Numbered from the stretch's first letter, positions 7,889 through 19,047 are shown. The stretch: 64,000 nucleotides of DNA from Rhizobium laguerreae (GCF_002008165.1 NZ_MRDM01000029.1:248001-312000), one strand, 5' to 3'. Made by a program: numbers and translations. Notes: a model not told the origin generated them from the sequence alone.

Positions 7889-8782
7889 TCATTGCGCTGC
7901 TGCTCCGAGCGCTGCGGCTAGTACGTCGGCCAGGCCGCGGCCGGCGCTGCCGTCCTCATCAAGGCGCGGATTGTAGATGGTGATCTCGATACCGACTGCC
8001 TTGCCGCTCGCCAAGGCAACCCGAAGCGCGGTTTCTAGCTCGTCCCATGACAACCCGTCCGGCACGCGGAAATCGACAGCCGGCATGATGACGTCGTCGA
8101 GGCAATCGGCGTCGAGATGGATGAAGAAGCCGTCTAATTCCTCTCGCGTCAGGTGGTCGACTGCTTCGCGCGCGGCCGCCTCGATGCCCATCGCGCGCAC
8201 GGCGGGAAGGTCAATCGCCTTGAGCTCCTTGGGAAGCGGCTGGCTTCCGTACTCCTCCTGATCCTTATGATCGCGATATGCGAAGGCGACGGCGTCTTCG
8301 GGACGGACCGACGGACCGCGCCCTTCGATGTCGGTGAGGAGCGACGGGCCGCGACCGGTGACCAAGGCAAGGTCCATCGAGGCGCCCTCGCCATGGGGCT
8401 CCGCCTCGGGCTGGAAGAAATCGGCGTTGCCGTCGATGAAGAACAGGCCGTAGCGGCCGCGCCGTCGAAACGCGAGCATCGAGCCCATTAGGATCGTGCA
8501 ATCGCCGCCCAGCACAACCGGAAATCTGCCGGAGTCAAGCACCGCTTCCACCGCGTCGGCGAGCTTGGGCGACCACGCCGCGATTGCTCTGGCATTCAGG
8601 ATGCCGGTCTCGGGATCGGGCATAGGGTCCTTCGGAGGGACGGCCAGCCGCTCGGCGCGGTGCGCATGGATGCGCTCCGCAAGACCGAGATCCATTAGTC
8701 GGTCGGGCAAGTGCTCCACACCTTCGGTCGCCAAGCCCAGCGTGGAGGGGGCTTCGAGAATTGCATAGGGAAGGGTCGGCAT
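7889..8782 (-). CDS. Arginase/agmatinase family protein with substituted metal ligands
   Basis: A 297-residue ureohydrolase-fold protein. The order of motifs is LGGDCTILMG (residues 91-100), FIDGNADF (115-122), HLDADCLDD (222-230) and GIEITIYNP with Glu266. In true arginases the first motif is GGDH and the second DAHxD; here the first ligand is Cys95 and the central His is Asn119. GGDC occurs in a known arginase-like subfamily, but DGNAD in place of DGHAD is unusual. The protein may bind metal differently, or have lost ureohydrolase activity. It is on the minus strand downstream of the VOC gene (19 nt), probably one transcript. Confidence 0.82.
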   Translation of the reverse strand: MPTLPYAILEAPSTLGLATEGVEHLPDRLMDLGLAERIHAHRAERLAVPPKDPMPDPETGILNARAIAAWSPKLADAVEAVLDSGRFPVVLGGDCTILMGSMLAFRRRGRYGLFFIDGNADFFQPEAEPHGEGASMDLALVTGRGPSLLTDIEGRGPSVRPEDAVAFAYRDHKDQEEYGSQPLPKELKAIDLPAVRAMGIEAAAREAVDHLTREELDGFFIHLDADCLDDVIMPAVDFRVPDGLSWDELETALRVALASGKAVGIEITIYNPRLDEDGSAGRGLADVLAAALGAAAQ

Positions 8783-8801
8783 GCGCGCCTCCGTGAGCGA
8801 G

Positions 8802-9179
8802 TCATTTTGCGGAGTAGGTCACGGCCTCGATCTTGTGACCGTCCGGATCGCGGACGAACGCTCCATAATAGTTCGCATCATAGTTCGGCCGCAGCCCCGG
8901 AGCGCCATCGTCGCTGCCGCCATATTTTAGTGCCGCTGCGTAAAATCGATTGACCATCGAACGGTCCTCGACAGCAAAGGCGATATGAGTGCCGTTGCCC
9001 ACGGTCGCAGGTTTTCCATTGATCGGAACCTGGACGCTGAAATGAAACGTACCACTGCCGTAACCAAGTCCACCCTCGTCCTCGGCCATCGGCACAATGC
9101 CGACGATGGGCAAAACGGCATCGTAGAAGCGCTTTGAACGCGCAATATCATTCGTCCCGACCGAGACATGGTGGATCAC
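8802..9179 (-). CDS. VOC (glyoxalase/bleomycin resistance) family protein
   Basis: A 125-residue vicinal-oxygen-chelate protein. It begins MIHHVSVGTNDIARSKRFYDAVLP and ends NYYGAFVRDPDGHKIEAVTY, giving the paired beta-alpha-beta-beta-beta modules and the probable ligands His3 (or His4) and the late Glu. Length fits single-subunit VOC proteins (about 120-130). Substrates of this class are diverse (methylglyoxal adducts, aromatic diols, antibiotics) and cannot be assigned here. It is the first gene of a two-gene minus-strand unit with the arginase-like gene. Confidence 0.85.
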   Translation of the reverse strand: MIHHVSVGTNDIARSKRFYDAVLPIVGIVPMAEDEGGLGYGSGTFHFSVQVPINGKPATVGNGTHIAFAVEDRSMVNRFYAAALKYGGSDDGAPGLRPNYDANYYGAFVRDPDGHKIEAVTYSAK

Positions 9180-9391
9180 AACTACCTCCGCTCCAGCTTT
9201 GTCCCCTTAACGGCAGCTTTTGGTCATTGTTCCCTCAATGACAACCTCCGCAATGGGCCGGACCTTGGTATCTGGACGAGATTGCCCAACGACATTCGTG
9301 GACTGAAAATCACCCGAACTCTACCGGCGGGCAGCCGCAATCGCTTCGCGTGTCATGTCGCCCCCCGGAACCGACCTGGCAGGACGAACCG

Positions 9392-10056
<665 letters not shown>

Positions 10057-10147
10057 ATGTCGCGGCCCCGCGGGGATGGCTTAATCGCGGTGCAGCCCCG
10101 CGGAAGGGGTCATGGCGATCACTACCCTTGCGACCGCCAAGCAGACC

Positions 10148-11134
10148 TCAGTTCTGCAGGGCCCAATCCGCTACCTGCCAACGCATCTGCCCATGGTCGG
10201 CAACGACACGGCCGAGCCCTGGAAAGGGCATGTGCGTGGCGGCGATGAGGGCGCCTTCGGAAGCGGCGCGAGGAAAGAACCGGTCGCGCATGGCTTTGGC
10301 CGCGGCAGGATCCTGCTCGAACAGGAAGAACACGTCGGTCGCCCCAGGATGAACGACGGGAAAGATCATATCCGAGACCATGATGAGGCTCTGTCCGCCA
10401 TCTTGGACCCGCACGCCGATATGGCCGGGTGTATGGCCGGTCAGGTCGACAATTGAGACGCCCGGCACGATTTCTCGCTCTCCGTCGATCGCCTGAAGTC
10501 TCGGATAGAGGCGCACGACCTCGTCGGCCATCTTGAAGCTGGTCTGCAGATAATCGGGTGCGCCGCTGCGCTTAGCCGGATCAGTCCAATGCGCGACGTC
10601 GCGGCGATCTATATAGAGTTCCGCCTTGGGATAGTTGTTCTTGCCTCCGAGGATCAGACCGCCCATATGGTCCTGATGCATATGCGTCACGATCACCGCG
10701 TCGATCTGGTCGGGCTGCAGGCCGAGCGCGGCGAGCGCCTGCGGCAGTTGGCCGGTCTGGCCGATCGAGCCTGCCGCACCGGCATCGATCAGGATGCGGC
10801 GTTCGCCATCCTCGACGAGATACTGGTTGAACAGGAACCGCACCCCGCCCGCGCGGGCGGTGAACTGCGCGACTGCCGCCTGTTCGACCTCCGCCGCGGT
10901 TCGCCCCGGAAAATAATCATAGGGCATATCCGCATAGCCGTCCGTCAACGCCGTCACCGTGAAACGACCGATGCGGATCTGCGCGAGCGGCGTAACGCTG
11001 ACCGGCGCTTTGGCCGTAGCCGGTGTCGCGGCAAGCGCGGACGCGCCTTCAATCATTCCTCCGCCGAAAAGGCTTCCCCCAACCAAGCCGAGTGGGAGAG
11101 CGCTTGCAAAGGCACGACGCGAAAGTGTGGGCAT
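10148..11134 (-). CDS. Tat-exported MBL-fold metallo-hydrolase
   Basis: A 328-residue metallo-beta-lactamase-fold protein. The N-terminus MPTLSRRAFASALPLG is a twin-arginine signal, with a hydrophobic stretch and an ALA-type cleavage region near residue 35. The zinc motif THMHQDHMGG (His151, His153, Asp155, His156) is intact, and GHTPGHIGVRV supplies a further metal histidine. Residues VSDMIFPVVHPG and ATHMPFPGLGRV complete the fold. It resembles periplasmic quorum-quenching or aryl-ester hydrolases of the PhnP/AHL-lactonase-like group. The start at 11134 follows GGAAGGA by a few bases. It is divergent from the LysR gene, which probably regulates it, and both lie between the direct repeats. 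Confidence 0.88.
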   Translation of the reverse strand: MPTLSRRAFASALPLGLVGGSLFGGGMIEGASALAATPATAKAPVSVTPLAQIRIGRFTVTALTDGYADMPYDYFPGRTAAEVEQAAVAQFTARAGGVRFLFNQYLVEDGERRILIDAGAAGSIGQTGQLPQALAALGLQPDQIDAVIVTHMHQDHMGGLILGGKNNYPKAELYIDRRDVAHWTDPAKRSGAPDYLQTSFKMADEVVRLYPRLQAIDGEREIVPGVSIVDLTGHTPGHIGVRVQDGGQSLIMVSDMIFPVVHPGATDVFFLFEQDPAAAKAMRDRFFPRAASEGALIAATHMPFPGLGRVVADHGQMRWQVADWALQN

Positions 11135-11266
11135 GACGTCCTTCCTGATCATTGGCAATACGGGAAACCGAACAGCGCCGGTGAACGAAGTGAAGCTATG
11201 ATATCCACAAACAGCAGGGTATCCTGCCATTTTGAGAACATTCCTCTCAGATAGCGGAAGGATTGC

Positions 11267-12163
11267 ATGGATCGTTTTGACGCGATGTCGGTACTGCTGG
11301 CGGTGGTCGATGCCGGCAGCCTTTCTGCCGGGGCGCGGCAACTGCGTGCCCCCCTTGCCACGGTCAGCCGCAAGGTCGCCGATCTTGAAAAACACCTCGG
11401 CGTGCCCTTGGTGCTGCGCACTCGCCGGGGCCTGTCCCTGACCGAAGAGGGGCGCACCTTTGTCGCCGCCTCACGCCGTATCCTTGAGGAGCTGGACGCG
11501 GCGGAGCGGCAGGCGAGCGGCGACCATGGGGCGCTGCGTGGCGGGCTCCATGTGACCGCACCTGTTGCCTTCGGCGAGCGTCATCTGCTGCCAATCTCGC
11601 TGCAATTCTTGAAGGAGCAACCCAATATCAACCTGCGCCTGACGCTGGTCGATCGGCAGATCAATCTGGCGGACGAGCAGGTTGACGTGGCTCTTAGAAT
11701 TGGCCACCTGACGGACAGTGCCCTGATCACAACACGCGTCGGCAGTGTCCGCCGGGTGATCTGCGCCAGCCCCGAATATCTGGCCCGGCGAGGCGTGCCG
11801 CGTCAGCCGGAAGACCTCGCACGACATGACGGTATAAGCTTCCAGGGCTTTGCGACCGCGCCGGAATGGCGCTACCGCCGCGACGGTCCGGCCTTCGCCA
11901 TCGAGCCGCACCCCAAACTCGCGGTCAACACGACGGAGGCGGCCATTCAGGCTGCAATGGCCGGTATCGGCATTATCCGCGCACTGTCTTACCAGATTTC
12001 CGATCAGCTGCGCTCCGGCGCTCTGCAGGAATTGCTGACGGAGTTCGCGCCGGAACCGCTACCTGTGAACGTGATGCATGGACCAGCCGATCCGCTGTCG
12101 CTGAAGGTGCGCTGCTTCCTCGATTGGATATTGCCCCGCCTACGCGCGCGGGTTGCGGACTAA
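11267..12163 (+). CDS. LysR family transcriptional regulator
   Basis: A 298-residue LysR regulator. The N-terminal winged helix reads MDRFDAMSVLLAVVDAGS...SRKVADLEKHLGVPL, and the effector domain follows from about residue 90 (LHVTAPVAFGERHLLPI). The YQISDQLRSGALQELLTEF end is typical of the CrgA/PA2758-like subgroup that often controls divergent dehydrogenase or hydrolase genes. The 132-bp gap to the divergent MBL gene is the probable operator region. Both genes are confined to the segment between the direct repeats. Confidence 0.88.
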   Translation: MDRFDAMSVLLAVVDAGSLSAGARQLRAPLATVSRKVADLEKHLGVPLVLRTRRGLSLTEEGRTFVAASRRILEELDAAERQASGDHGALRGGLHVTAPVAFGERHLLPISLQFLKEQPNINLRLTLVDRQINLADEQVDVALRIGHLTDSALITTRVGSVRRVICASPEYLARRGVPRQPEDLARHDGISFQGFATAPEWRYRRDGPAFAIEPHPKLAVNTTEAAIQAAMAGIGIIRALSYQISDQLRSGALQELLTEFAPEPLPVNVMHGPADPLSLKVRCFLDWILPRLRARVAD

Positions 12164-12319
12164 AGCGCTCGTCGCCGGGCGCGGCTCGGTTGATGACAGT
12201 CACGCGAAACGGTCCGAATGCTTCGGGGCGCGGCTGGCCTTTCCTAAGTTCGTAACATATCGCCCCAGAAATCGCTGAACGAGAGGCGCAACGCCGCCAT
12301 ACTGGCGACGCCCAAACCT

Positions 12320-13473
<1,154 letters not shown>

Positions 13474-13521
13474 AAATCTGTCTCCACCGGCGGCCTTGGT
13501 CGGGCGTTCATCGTCAGGGAA

Positions 13522-13551
13522 GGGATCGCGGATGTCACATCCCGCGATCCC
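13522..13551. other. Intergenic hairpin after the solute-binding-protein gene
   Basis: GGGATCGCGG (13522-13531) pairs with CCGCGATCCC (13542-13551), a 10-bp stem around a short loop, 16 nt past the binding-protein stop. There is no T-run, so it is more likely an mRNA 3'-end stabiliser or processing element that lowers ATPase expression than a full terminator. Confidence 0.6.
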
Positions 13552-13567
13552 AGAGAGCCCGAGGGGC

Positions 13568-14800
13568 TTATTTGAAGGCTTCGATTTCGCCCGCCGCCTT
13601 CTTGAGCGCGGCTTCCGGCTCGGCCTTGCCTGTCACGACGGATTGGATCATCTCGATCATCGAGTTCTGGAAGCCTTTATAGTCGGTGAAGAGCGGCTCC
13701 GGGCCGCCGTAGCTGATGCCTTCGATCAAAGGCTTCCAGTGCGGATCCTTGGCGACGAATTCATCGACCTTGGGCGACGGACGCAGCGGTGTGAGGCCGG
13801 CGCCGCCCTGCAGTTCATATTCGGACTGCACATCCGGCGACGTGATGAACTTGGCAAATTCCGTCGCCTTGTCCTCGACACCCGAGCCCTTGAAGATCGC
13901 CAAGCTGTCGGTGATCAGCAGCGTGCCGGGACCCTTGGCGTCGGGGCCGAGCGGCAGCGTGGTAATGCCCCAGCTGATCTTCGTCGCCTTCAGGCGGTCG
14001 GCTGCACCCGAGCCGGCCTGGATCATCGCCACCTTGCCGTCGAGGAAGATGGCGCGGACTTCGTTCTGCTCGTAGGCCGTCGGGCCTTCTTCGGAGTAGG
14101 GGACGATATCCTTATAGGCCTTCAGCGCGGCGAGAATCTGCGGGCTGTCGAGCGTAACTTTACCGTCCGCATCGATCACCGTGCCGTTGTTGGTGTAAAC
14201 CCAATGCATGAACTGGTGCATCGTGTTGTCGAAGGTCTTGGCGGAGAGACCGAAGCCGGGAATGCCGGTCTTTTCCTTGATGGTCTTCGCCATCTCGATT
14301 TCTTCAGCCCAAGTCTTCGGCGGCGTCTCGGGATCGAGGCCGGCCTGCTTGAAAAGATCTTTGTTCCAGTAAAGCGCCTTGGTGGAGAAAGCGATCGGAA
14401 CGCCCCACTGCGTGCCCTCGAAGGTCACAGTGTTGACGATGTTCGGATAGTAGGTCTTCTTCTCGTCGTCCGTCATCGGCACCGGAACGATCAGGTCGTT
14501 CTGCGCAAATTCCTTCAGCGTGCGCGAGCCGACATAGGCCATCGCCACCGGCGTGCCGGCGGCAGCAAGCGTCGTTGCCTTGTCCTGGCACTGCGCCCAT
14601 CCGACGACCTCGGGGGCGACCTTCCAGCCCGCGTTCTTTTCTTCCCATTGCTTGATGTATTTGGTGTGGACCGGGTCGATCGTGTCGCCGCAATAGATCC
14701 AGCTGATTTCCTTGTCGGCCGCCTGGGCAGTGACGGCGGTCAGTGCCGTCGAACCGAGCAGGGCGAGCGCCATAAGGCCTGTCTTGATTGATATGCTCAC
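13568..14800 (-). CDS. Sugar ABC transporter substrate-binding protein (family 1)
   Basis: A 410-residue periplasmic binding protein. It has a Sec signal peptide (MSISIKTGLMALALLGSTALTAVTAQAA) and the cluster-B fold of family 1 extracellular binding proteins: ISWIYCGDTIDPVHTKYIKQ at the start, GTQWGVPIAFSTKALYWNKDLFKQAG in the hinge region, and TLLITDSLAIFKGS in the C-lobe. It captures the substrate for the CUT1 importer made with the two permeases and the ATPase. The ligand cannot be read from sequence; the operon's Gfo/Idh/MocA dehydrogenase points to a sugar or inositol-like compound. Confidence 0.9.
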   Translation of the reverse strand: MSISIKTGLMALALLGSTALTAVTAQAADKEISWIYCGDTIDPVHTKYIKQWEEKNAGWKVAPEVVGWAQCQDKATTLAAAGTPVAMAYVGSRTLKEFAQNDLIVPVPMTDDEKKTYYPNIVNTVTFEGTQWGVPIAFSTKALYWNKDLFKQAGLDPETPPKTWAEEIEMAKTIKEKTGIPGFGLSAKTFDNTMHQFMHWVYTNNGTVIDADGKVTLDSPQILAALKAYKDIVPYSEEGPTAYEQNEVRAIFLDGKVAMIQAGSGAADRLKATKISWGITTLPLGPDAKGPGTLLITDSLAIFKGSGVEDKATEFAKFITSPDVQSEYELQGGAGLTPLRPSPKVDEFVAKDPHWKPLIEGISYGGPEPLFTDYKGFQNSMIEMIQSVVTGKAEPEAALKKAAGEIEAFK

Positions 14801-14846
14801 GTCGTGACTCCCATTCTTGTGTTAGCTGTTCACTCGTTTTTTGGTC

Positions 14847-15704
14847 TTATTGTTTCACCGCACCGGCGGTCAGCCCGCCGACAAGGTAGCGCTGAAGGAA
14901 GAAGATGACGACCATCGCCGGCGCGATACCGACGAAGGAAGCCGCCATCAGTTCGTTCCAGATGACCTCCTGCTTGCCGAAGTAAGCAAAGAGCCCCACC
15001 GGCAAGGGCATGTATTCGGTCTTCGAGTTGAACGTCAGCGCGAAGATGAATTGCTGGGCATAAGCGCCGATGAAGGTGGTGATGGCGACGACGATAATCC
15101 CCGGCATCGCAATGGGCAGGATGACCCGGCGCAGCGTGTAGAAATGGCTGGCGCCATCCATGTAGGCCGCTTCGTTGAGTTCCTGCGGGATACGGATCAT
15201 GTAGGTACGCAGCAGCCAGATCGCCGAGGGGATCAGGAAGGCGACGCCCGGCACGATCATGGCGAGATAGGTGTTGAGCACGCCGATGCTGCGCATCAGC
15301 CGGAAGAGCGGGATCAACAGCACGGCGCCGGAAAACATGTTCACCGTCAGGAAGGCACCGAGCAGGATGCCCATGCCCCTGAATTCGAACTTCGCAAAGG
15401 CATAAGCCGCTGGAATGACGAGGCAGAGCACGATCAGCGTGACGATGATCGAGATGAAGAACGAGTTGAAGATATAGCGCCCGAAGCCCGGCACGCTGAT
15501 CCACATCGTCCGGTAGGCTTCAAACGAGCCGTTCTCCGGCCAGAAACGATAGGGCGAGGAGAAGAGTTGGCTGAGCGGCTTCAGCGAAACCAGGAAACCT
15601 TCGACGAAGGGCGACAGCACGAAGAAAAGAAACAGCGCGATGCCGCAATAGATCAGGATGATTTCCCACCAGCGGTAACGGTCGATCATGGCTGCGTTGC
15701 TCAT
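14847..15704 (-). CDS. Sugar ABC transporter permease (MalG type)
   Basis: A 285-residue inner-membrane protein with six predicted helices. It carries the EAA coupling motif NEAAYMDGASHFYTLRRVILP, which contacts the ATPase. The long periplasmic loop after helix 1 and C-terminal GGLTAGAVKQ are typical of MalG-like subunits. The start overlaps the stop of the partner permease by 4 nt (15701-15704), so the two are translationally coupled. It forms the membrane channel with the 15701-16585 product. Confidence 0.92.
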   Translation of the reverse strand: MSNAAMIDRYRWWEIILIYCGIALFLFFVLSPFVEGFLVSLKPLSQLFSSPYRFWPENGSFEAYRTMWISVPGFGRYIFNSFFISIIVTLIVLCLVIPAAYAFAKFEFRGMGILLGAFLTVNMFSGAVLLIPLFRLMRSIGVLNTYLAMIVPGVAFLIPSAIWLLRTYMIRIPQELNEAAYMDGASHFYTLRRVILPIAMPGIIVVAITTFIGAYAQQFIFALTFNSKTEYMPLPVGLFAYFGKQEVIWNELMAASFVGIAPAMVVIFFLQRYLVGGLTAGAVKQ

Positions 15705-16585
15705 GCGCGCTTCTCCGGATTGAGGCGGCGGGTGACGCGGAAATAGGCGAAGCAGAAGAGCGACAGGAAGATGCAGATCAAAACGGCGCGCGCTGCACCT
15801 TCACCGTATTTCTTCGAGCCGATCGCGGTCTGATAGGTATCGATGATCATCGTCGTCGTCTCGCCGCTCGGTCCGCCCTGCGTCAGGATCCAGATGATGT
15901 CGAACGAGTTGAAGGTGGCGATCAGCGAGAGCATCGACATGGTGATGATCGCCGGAACCATCAGCGGCAGCGTGATGCGGCGGAAGCGGTACCAGCGGCC
16001 GGCGCCGTCGGTCCAGGCGGCCTCGTAGAGATCCTTCGGAATGGATTGGATCGCTGCCAGGAAGTAGATCGTCACCAGTGGCACGCCGATCCAAACGTCG
16101 GTGATGATCGTTGCCCAGAAGGCGGTACTTCCGTAGGCAAGGAAGGCGACCGGTCCGTCGACGAGACCGAAGCGCTGCAACAGGCCCGATATCATCCCGA
16201 ACTGGCCATTATACATCCAGCCCCACATGAAGATGCCGATCGCCATCGGCACGATCCACGGCGGCATGGTCAAAAGCCGGAACAGCGAGCGGCCGGGGAC
16301 CGCGGCATTCAGCATGCATGCGCCGAATGTGCCGATCACCATTTTCAGGGCAACGGAGAAGAAGGTCCAGACGAAGGTGCGGATGATCACTTCCGCAAAC
16401 CTCTCGTTGAAGATCTTCTCGTAATTAGCCCAGCCGACCCAGTTGGTGGTCTTCCTGAGTGACGCGTCGGTGAAAGAGAGAATGAACGTATCGACCAGCG
16501 GATAGGCGACGATCGCCAGAACATAGAGCACAGCCGGAAGAAGAAGGATGCAAGCGAAGATGAAGGTGCTTCTTTGAACACTCAT
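15701..16585 (-). CDS. Sugar ABC transporter permease (MalF type)
   Basis: A 294-residue inner-membrane protein with six helices and the EAA motif YEAAWTDGAGRWYRFRRITLP. ILTQGGPSGETTTMIIDTYQ before the last helix is a common CUT1 MalF-type signature. It follows the dehydrogenase gene by 13 nt and overlaps the next permease by 4 nt, so all five genes 17756-12340 form one probable operon on the minus strand. Confidence 0.92.
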   Translation of the reverse strand: MSVQRSTFIFACILLLPAVLYVLAIVAYPLVDTFILSFTDASLRKTTNWVGWANYEKIFNERFAEVIIRTFVWTFFSVALKMVIGTFGACMLNAAVPGRSLFRLLTMPPWIVPMAIGIFMWGWMYNGQFGMISGLLQRFGLVDGPVAFLAYGSTAFWATIITDVWIGVPLVTIYFLAAIQSIPKDLYEAAWTDGAGRWYRFRRITLPLMVPAIITMSMLSLIATFNSFDIIWILTQGGPSGETTTMIIDTYQTAIGSKKYGEGAARAVLICIFLSLFCFAYFRVTRRLNPEKRA

Positions 16586-16598
16586 CTTGCCGCCCTCC

Positions 16599-17756
16599 TC
16601 AAGCCGCTCTCGCGTGAAGGGCTTCGTCGAAGCGGTCCCAGACGGGTCTGAGGTCGACGACTGTTTTCTTCATCCTCGCTTCGTCCATCGCCAAGGCGAG
16701 GATGCCGGCTTCGAGCGCGTTCAGCGTGGAAACAGGAAGTTCGAGCCCGGTGCGTACGCTTTCAAGCAGGTCGCTCGCCATCTGTTCATCGGCGCCGTAG
16801 TGCTGGGAGAGCTCGGTGGCGGCATATTTGTTTTCGACCACCTTATTGCCGGTCAGCTGTTCGTGAACGTCGAGATAGCCGCGGACGAAATCGCCTTCGG
16901 CCATGCCGCGCGAACCCATGATGGCGAAACGGCGGAACTGGTCGGGCACGTTGAGATTGGTGTGAAAGTTCATGCCGACGCCATTGGCATATTCGACGAT
17001 CGCCACCTGATAGTCGATGATATCGGCATCGCTGTCGAAGACCTTGTCCGATCCCATCCACCCGCTCGGCTTGCGGTGAAAAAGCTCGAGGTCGTTGATA
17101 CCCTCGCGGGCCGGGTTGTTGGCCGGAGTGAAGCTCTTGCGGCCGCCGAAACTTGCGACGCGCTCCGGCCGCGCGCCGACGACGCCGTTATAAAGGTCGA
17201 GGTCGTGGCAGCATTTCTCCAGCATGAAGCTGCCGGAATAGCGCTCATAGCGGCGCCAGTCGCGCATGAAGAAGGCACCGTGATAGGGCTCGATATGTTC
17301 GGACGCCTCGATCGACACGATCTGGCCAAGCTTGCCCTCCGCCTGGATAGCGCGGAGATCCTTGTAAAGAGGAGAATAGCGCAGCACGAGACCGACCATC
17401 AGTCGCTCATGGCCGAATTTTGCCATCAGATGTGCAAGCTCGATGCTTTCGGCGATCGTCGTGACGATCGGCTTTTCGCAGAAGACCTTGAGACCGGCTT
17501 GAAGCCCGAGCCTGATATGGTCGAGATGCAGGTGATTGGGGGAGCCGATCATCAGCAGATCGAGTTTTTCGGAGGCGAGGAGCTCTTCCGGCGAACCATA
17601 GGCCTTGCCGACTGAAATTCCCTTTTCCGTCAATCCGGGAAGTCCGGCGGGTTCCGGATCCACATAGCCGACAATGTCGAAGCTGCTATCGATTGCCTTA
17701 AAAACGTAGCCGAGATAGCCGAGCCGGAATCCTAGCCCGATGATTCCCACTTTCAT
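16599..17756 (-). CDS. Gfo/Idh/MocA family oxidoreductase
   Basis: A 385-residue NAD(P)-dependent dehydrogenase. The Rossmann domain begins MKVGIIGLGFRLGYLGYVF; EKPIVTT near residue 97 is the family's conserved EKP motif with its lysine, and the C-terminal beta-sheet domain includes CCHDLDLYNG with the histidine proposed for catalysis. The ATG at 17756 is used because family members begin at exactly this point; the open frame upstream is not protein-like. It leads the sugar importer operon and probably oxidises the imported sugar or cyclitol. The exact substrate is unknown. Confidence 0.9.
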   Translation of the reverse strand: MKVGIIGLGFRLGYLGYVFKAIDSSFDIVGYVDPEPAGLPGLTEKGISVGKAYGSPEELLASEKLDLLMIGSPNHLHLDHIRLGLQAGLKVFCEKPIVTTIAESIELAHLMAKFGHERLMVGLVLRYSPLYKDLRAIQAEGKLGQIVSIEASEHIEPYHGAFFMRDWRRYERYSGSFMLEKCCHDLDLYNGVVGARPERVASFGGRKSFTPANNPAREGINDLELFHRKPSGWMGSDKVFDSDADIIDYQVAIVEYANGVGMNFHTNLNVPDQFRRFAIMGSRGMAEGDFVRGYLDVHEQLTGNKVVENKYAATELSQHYGADEQMASDLLESVRTGLELPVSTLNALEAGILALAMDEARMKKTVVDLRPVWDRFDEALHARAA

Positions 17757-18084
17757 GCCGATCAGGTTCCCATTTAGTAATTTATTTTCTTTAAGTTGGG
17801 ACAAAAATCGGGAGGCGTCAATAGAAAACGGGCATCGAAGCGCAAGCATGAAATTAATTTTCATAGATTGGTAGCCGGCGGGCGATGGCTCGCTGCAGCC
17901 GACAGGATGCCGATTGCTAGAGAGAATTGGTGCATCTCTTAACGCCGGGGGCGGCGAATACAGCGACTGTGGTGCAGTCGACGATCGCCCCGGCAAGCTC
18001 ACGCGGAACTCGCGAAATGTTGAAAAGAGCCGCGAGTTTACGTGTGTAGGATGAGGCGACAACCCGTAGGCAGGAGGAGCCATC
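17757..18084. other. Intergenic region between divergent operons
   Basis: No gene is seen. The left part (17757-17880) is AT-rich and should hold the promoter and operator of the sugar operon; a TTGACG near 17820 on the minus strand is a possible -35. The right part leads to the dienelactone hydrolase gene, with AGGAGGAG just before its ATG. Confidence 0.5.
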
Positions 18085-18972
18085 ATGACCCGTATGACAG
18101 CCAAGGATTTCCCTCAGGAACTTCTCGAACTCTACGATTACTACGCGCATGGGAGGATTACCAAGCGCGAGTTTCTCGACCGGGCCGGCAAATTCGCCGT
18201 CGGCGGCGTTACGGCAGCCGCTATTCTTTCATCGCTGAGCCCTGACTATGCGCTGGCGACCCAGGTCGAGTTCACCGACCCCGATATATCAGCCGAATAC
18301 ATTACCTACCCCTCTCCGAAGGGAAATGGCGATGTCCGCGGCTATCTCGTCCGCCCAAAAAACACGACCGGCAAAGTTGCGGCTGTGGTGGTCGTGCACG
18401 AGAACAGAGGTCTGAACCCCTATATCGAAGATGTGGCGCGGCGCGTGGCAAAGGCGGGTTTCATCGCTCTTGCGCCGGATGGCCTCACCTCGGTCGGAGG
18501 CTACCCCGGCAACGACGAAAAGGGACGCGAACTCCAGCAGAAAGTCGACCCAGAAAAGCTGATGAACGACTTCTTCGCGGCGGTCGAATACTTGATGAAC
18601 AACGATCTCACCACAGGCAAGGTCGGCATCACCGGCTTCTGCTACGGCGGCGGCGTCGCCAACGCTGCGGCGGTGGCCTATCCGGAGCTTGCCGCAGCCG
18701 TGCCGTTCTACGGTAGGCAGCCGCGCGCCGAAGACGTGCCGAAGATCAAGGCGCCATTGCTTATCCACTATGCCGGTCTGGACAAGGGGATCAACGAAGG
18801 CTGGCCGGCCTATGAAGCTGCGCTGAAGTCATCGGGGAAAACATTCGAGGCCCACATCTATCCGGACGTCAATCACGGCTTTCACAATGATTCCACGCCC
18901 CGCTACGACGAAGCGGCAGCCAAGCTCGCTTGGCAGCGGACGGTCGACTGGTTTACGAAATACCTCGCCTGA
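18085..18972 (+). CDS. Dienelactone hydrolase family protein with N-terminal signal/anchor
   Basis: A 295-residue alpha/beta hydrolase. The catalytic triad is visible: Cys186 in GFCYGGG, Asp233 in YAGLDKGIN and His264 in VNHGFHND. VVVVHENRGLNP supplies the oxyanion-hole region. Residues about 34-58 (GKFAVGGVTAAAILSSLSPDYALA) look like a Tat-like signal without a clear double arginine (REFLDRAGKFAVGG), so the protein may be exported. AGGAGGAG lies 6 nt before the ATG. It resembles YghX-type carboxymethylenebutenolidase homologues. It has a terminator right after it and no co-directional partner, so it is a single-gene unit. Confidence 0.88.
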   Translation: MTRMTAKDFPQELLELYDYYAHGRITKREFLDRAGKFAVGGVTAAAILSSLSPDYALATQVEFTDPDISAEYITYPSPKGNGDVRGYLVRPKNTTGKVAAVVVVHENRGLNPYIEDVARRVAKAGFIALAPDGLTSVGGYPGNDEKGRELQQKVDPEKLMNDFFAAVEYLMNNDLTTGKVGITGFCYGGGVANAAAVAYPELAAAVPFYGRQPRAEDVPKIKAPLLIHYAGLDKGINEGWPAYEAALKSSGKTFEAHIYPDVNHGFHNDSTPRYDEAAAKLAWQRTVDWFTKYLA

Positions 18973-18994
18973 GAAGGCCGGATTTGCACGAGCT

Positions 18995-19023
18995 GCGGCG
19001 GGGAGCCATTCCCCGCCGCTTTT
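18995..19023 (+). terminator. Rho-independent terminator after the dienelactone hydrolase gene
   Basis: GCGGCGGGGA (18995-19004) pairs perfectly with TCCCCGCCGC (19010-19019) around a 5-nt loop, followed by TTTT. It ends the single-gene plus-strand unit and lies 25 nt before the convergent MmgE/PrpD stop. Confidence 0.85.
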
Positions 19024-19047
19024 CCGTCCCGCGGCTTGTCAAGGCGA

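Noticed and set aside
18004..18040. GGAAC upstream of the dienelactone hydrolase gene
   Set aside because: No GTT at the required spacing, so it was not called an EcfG-type promoter.
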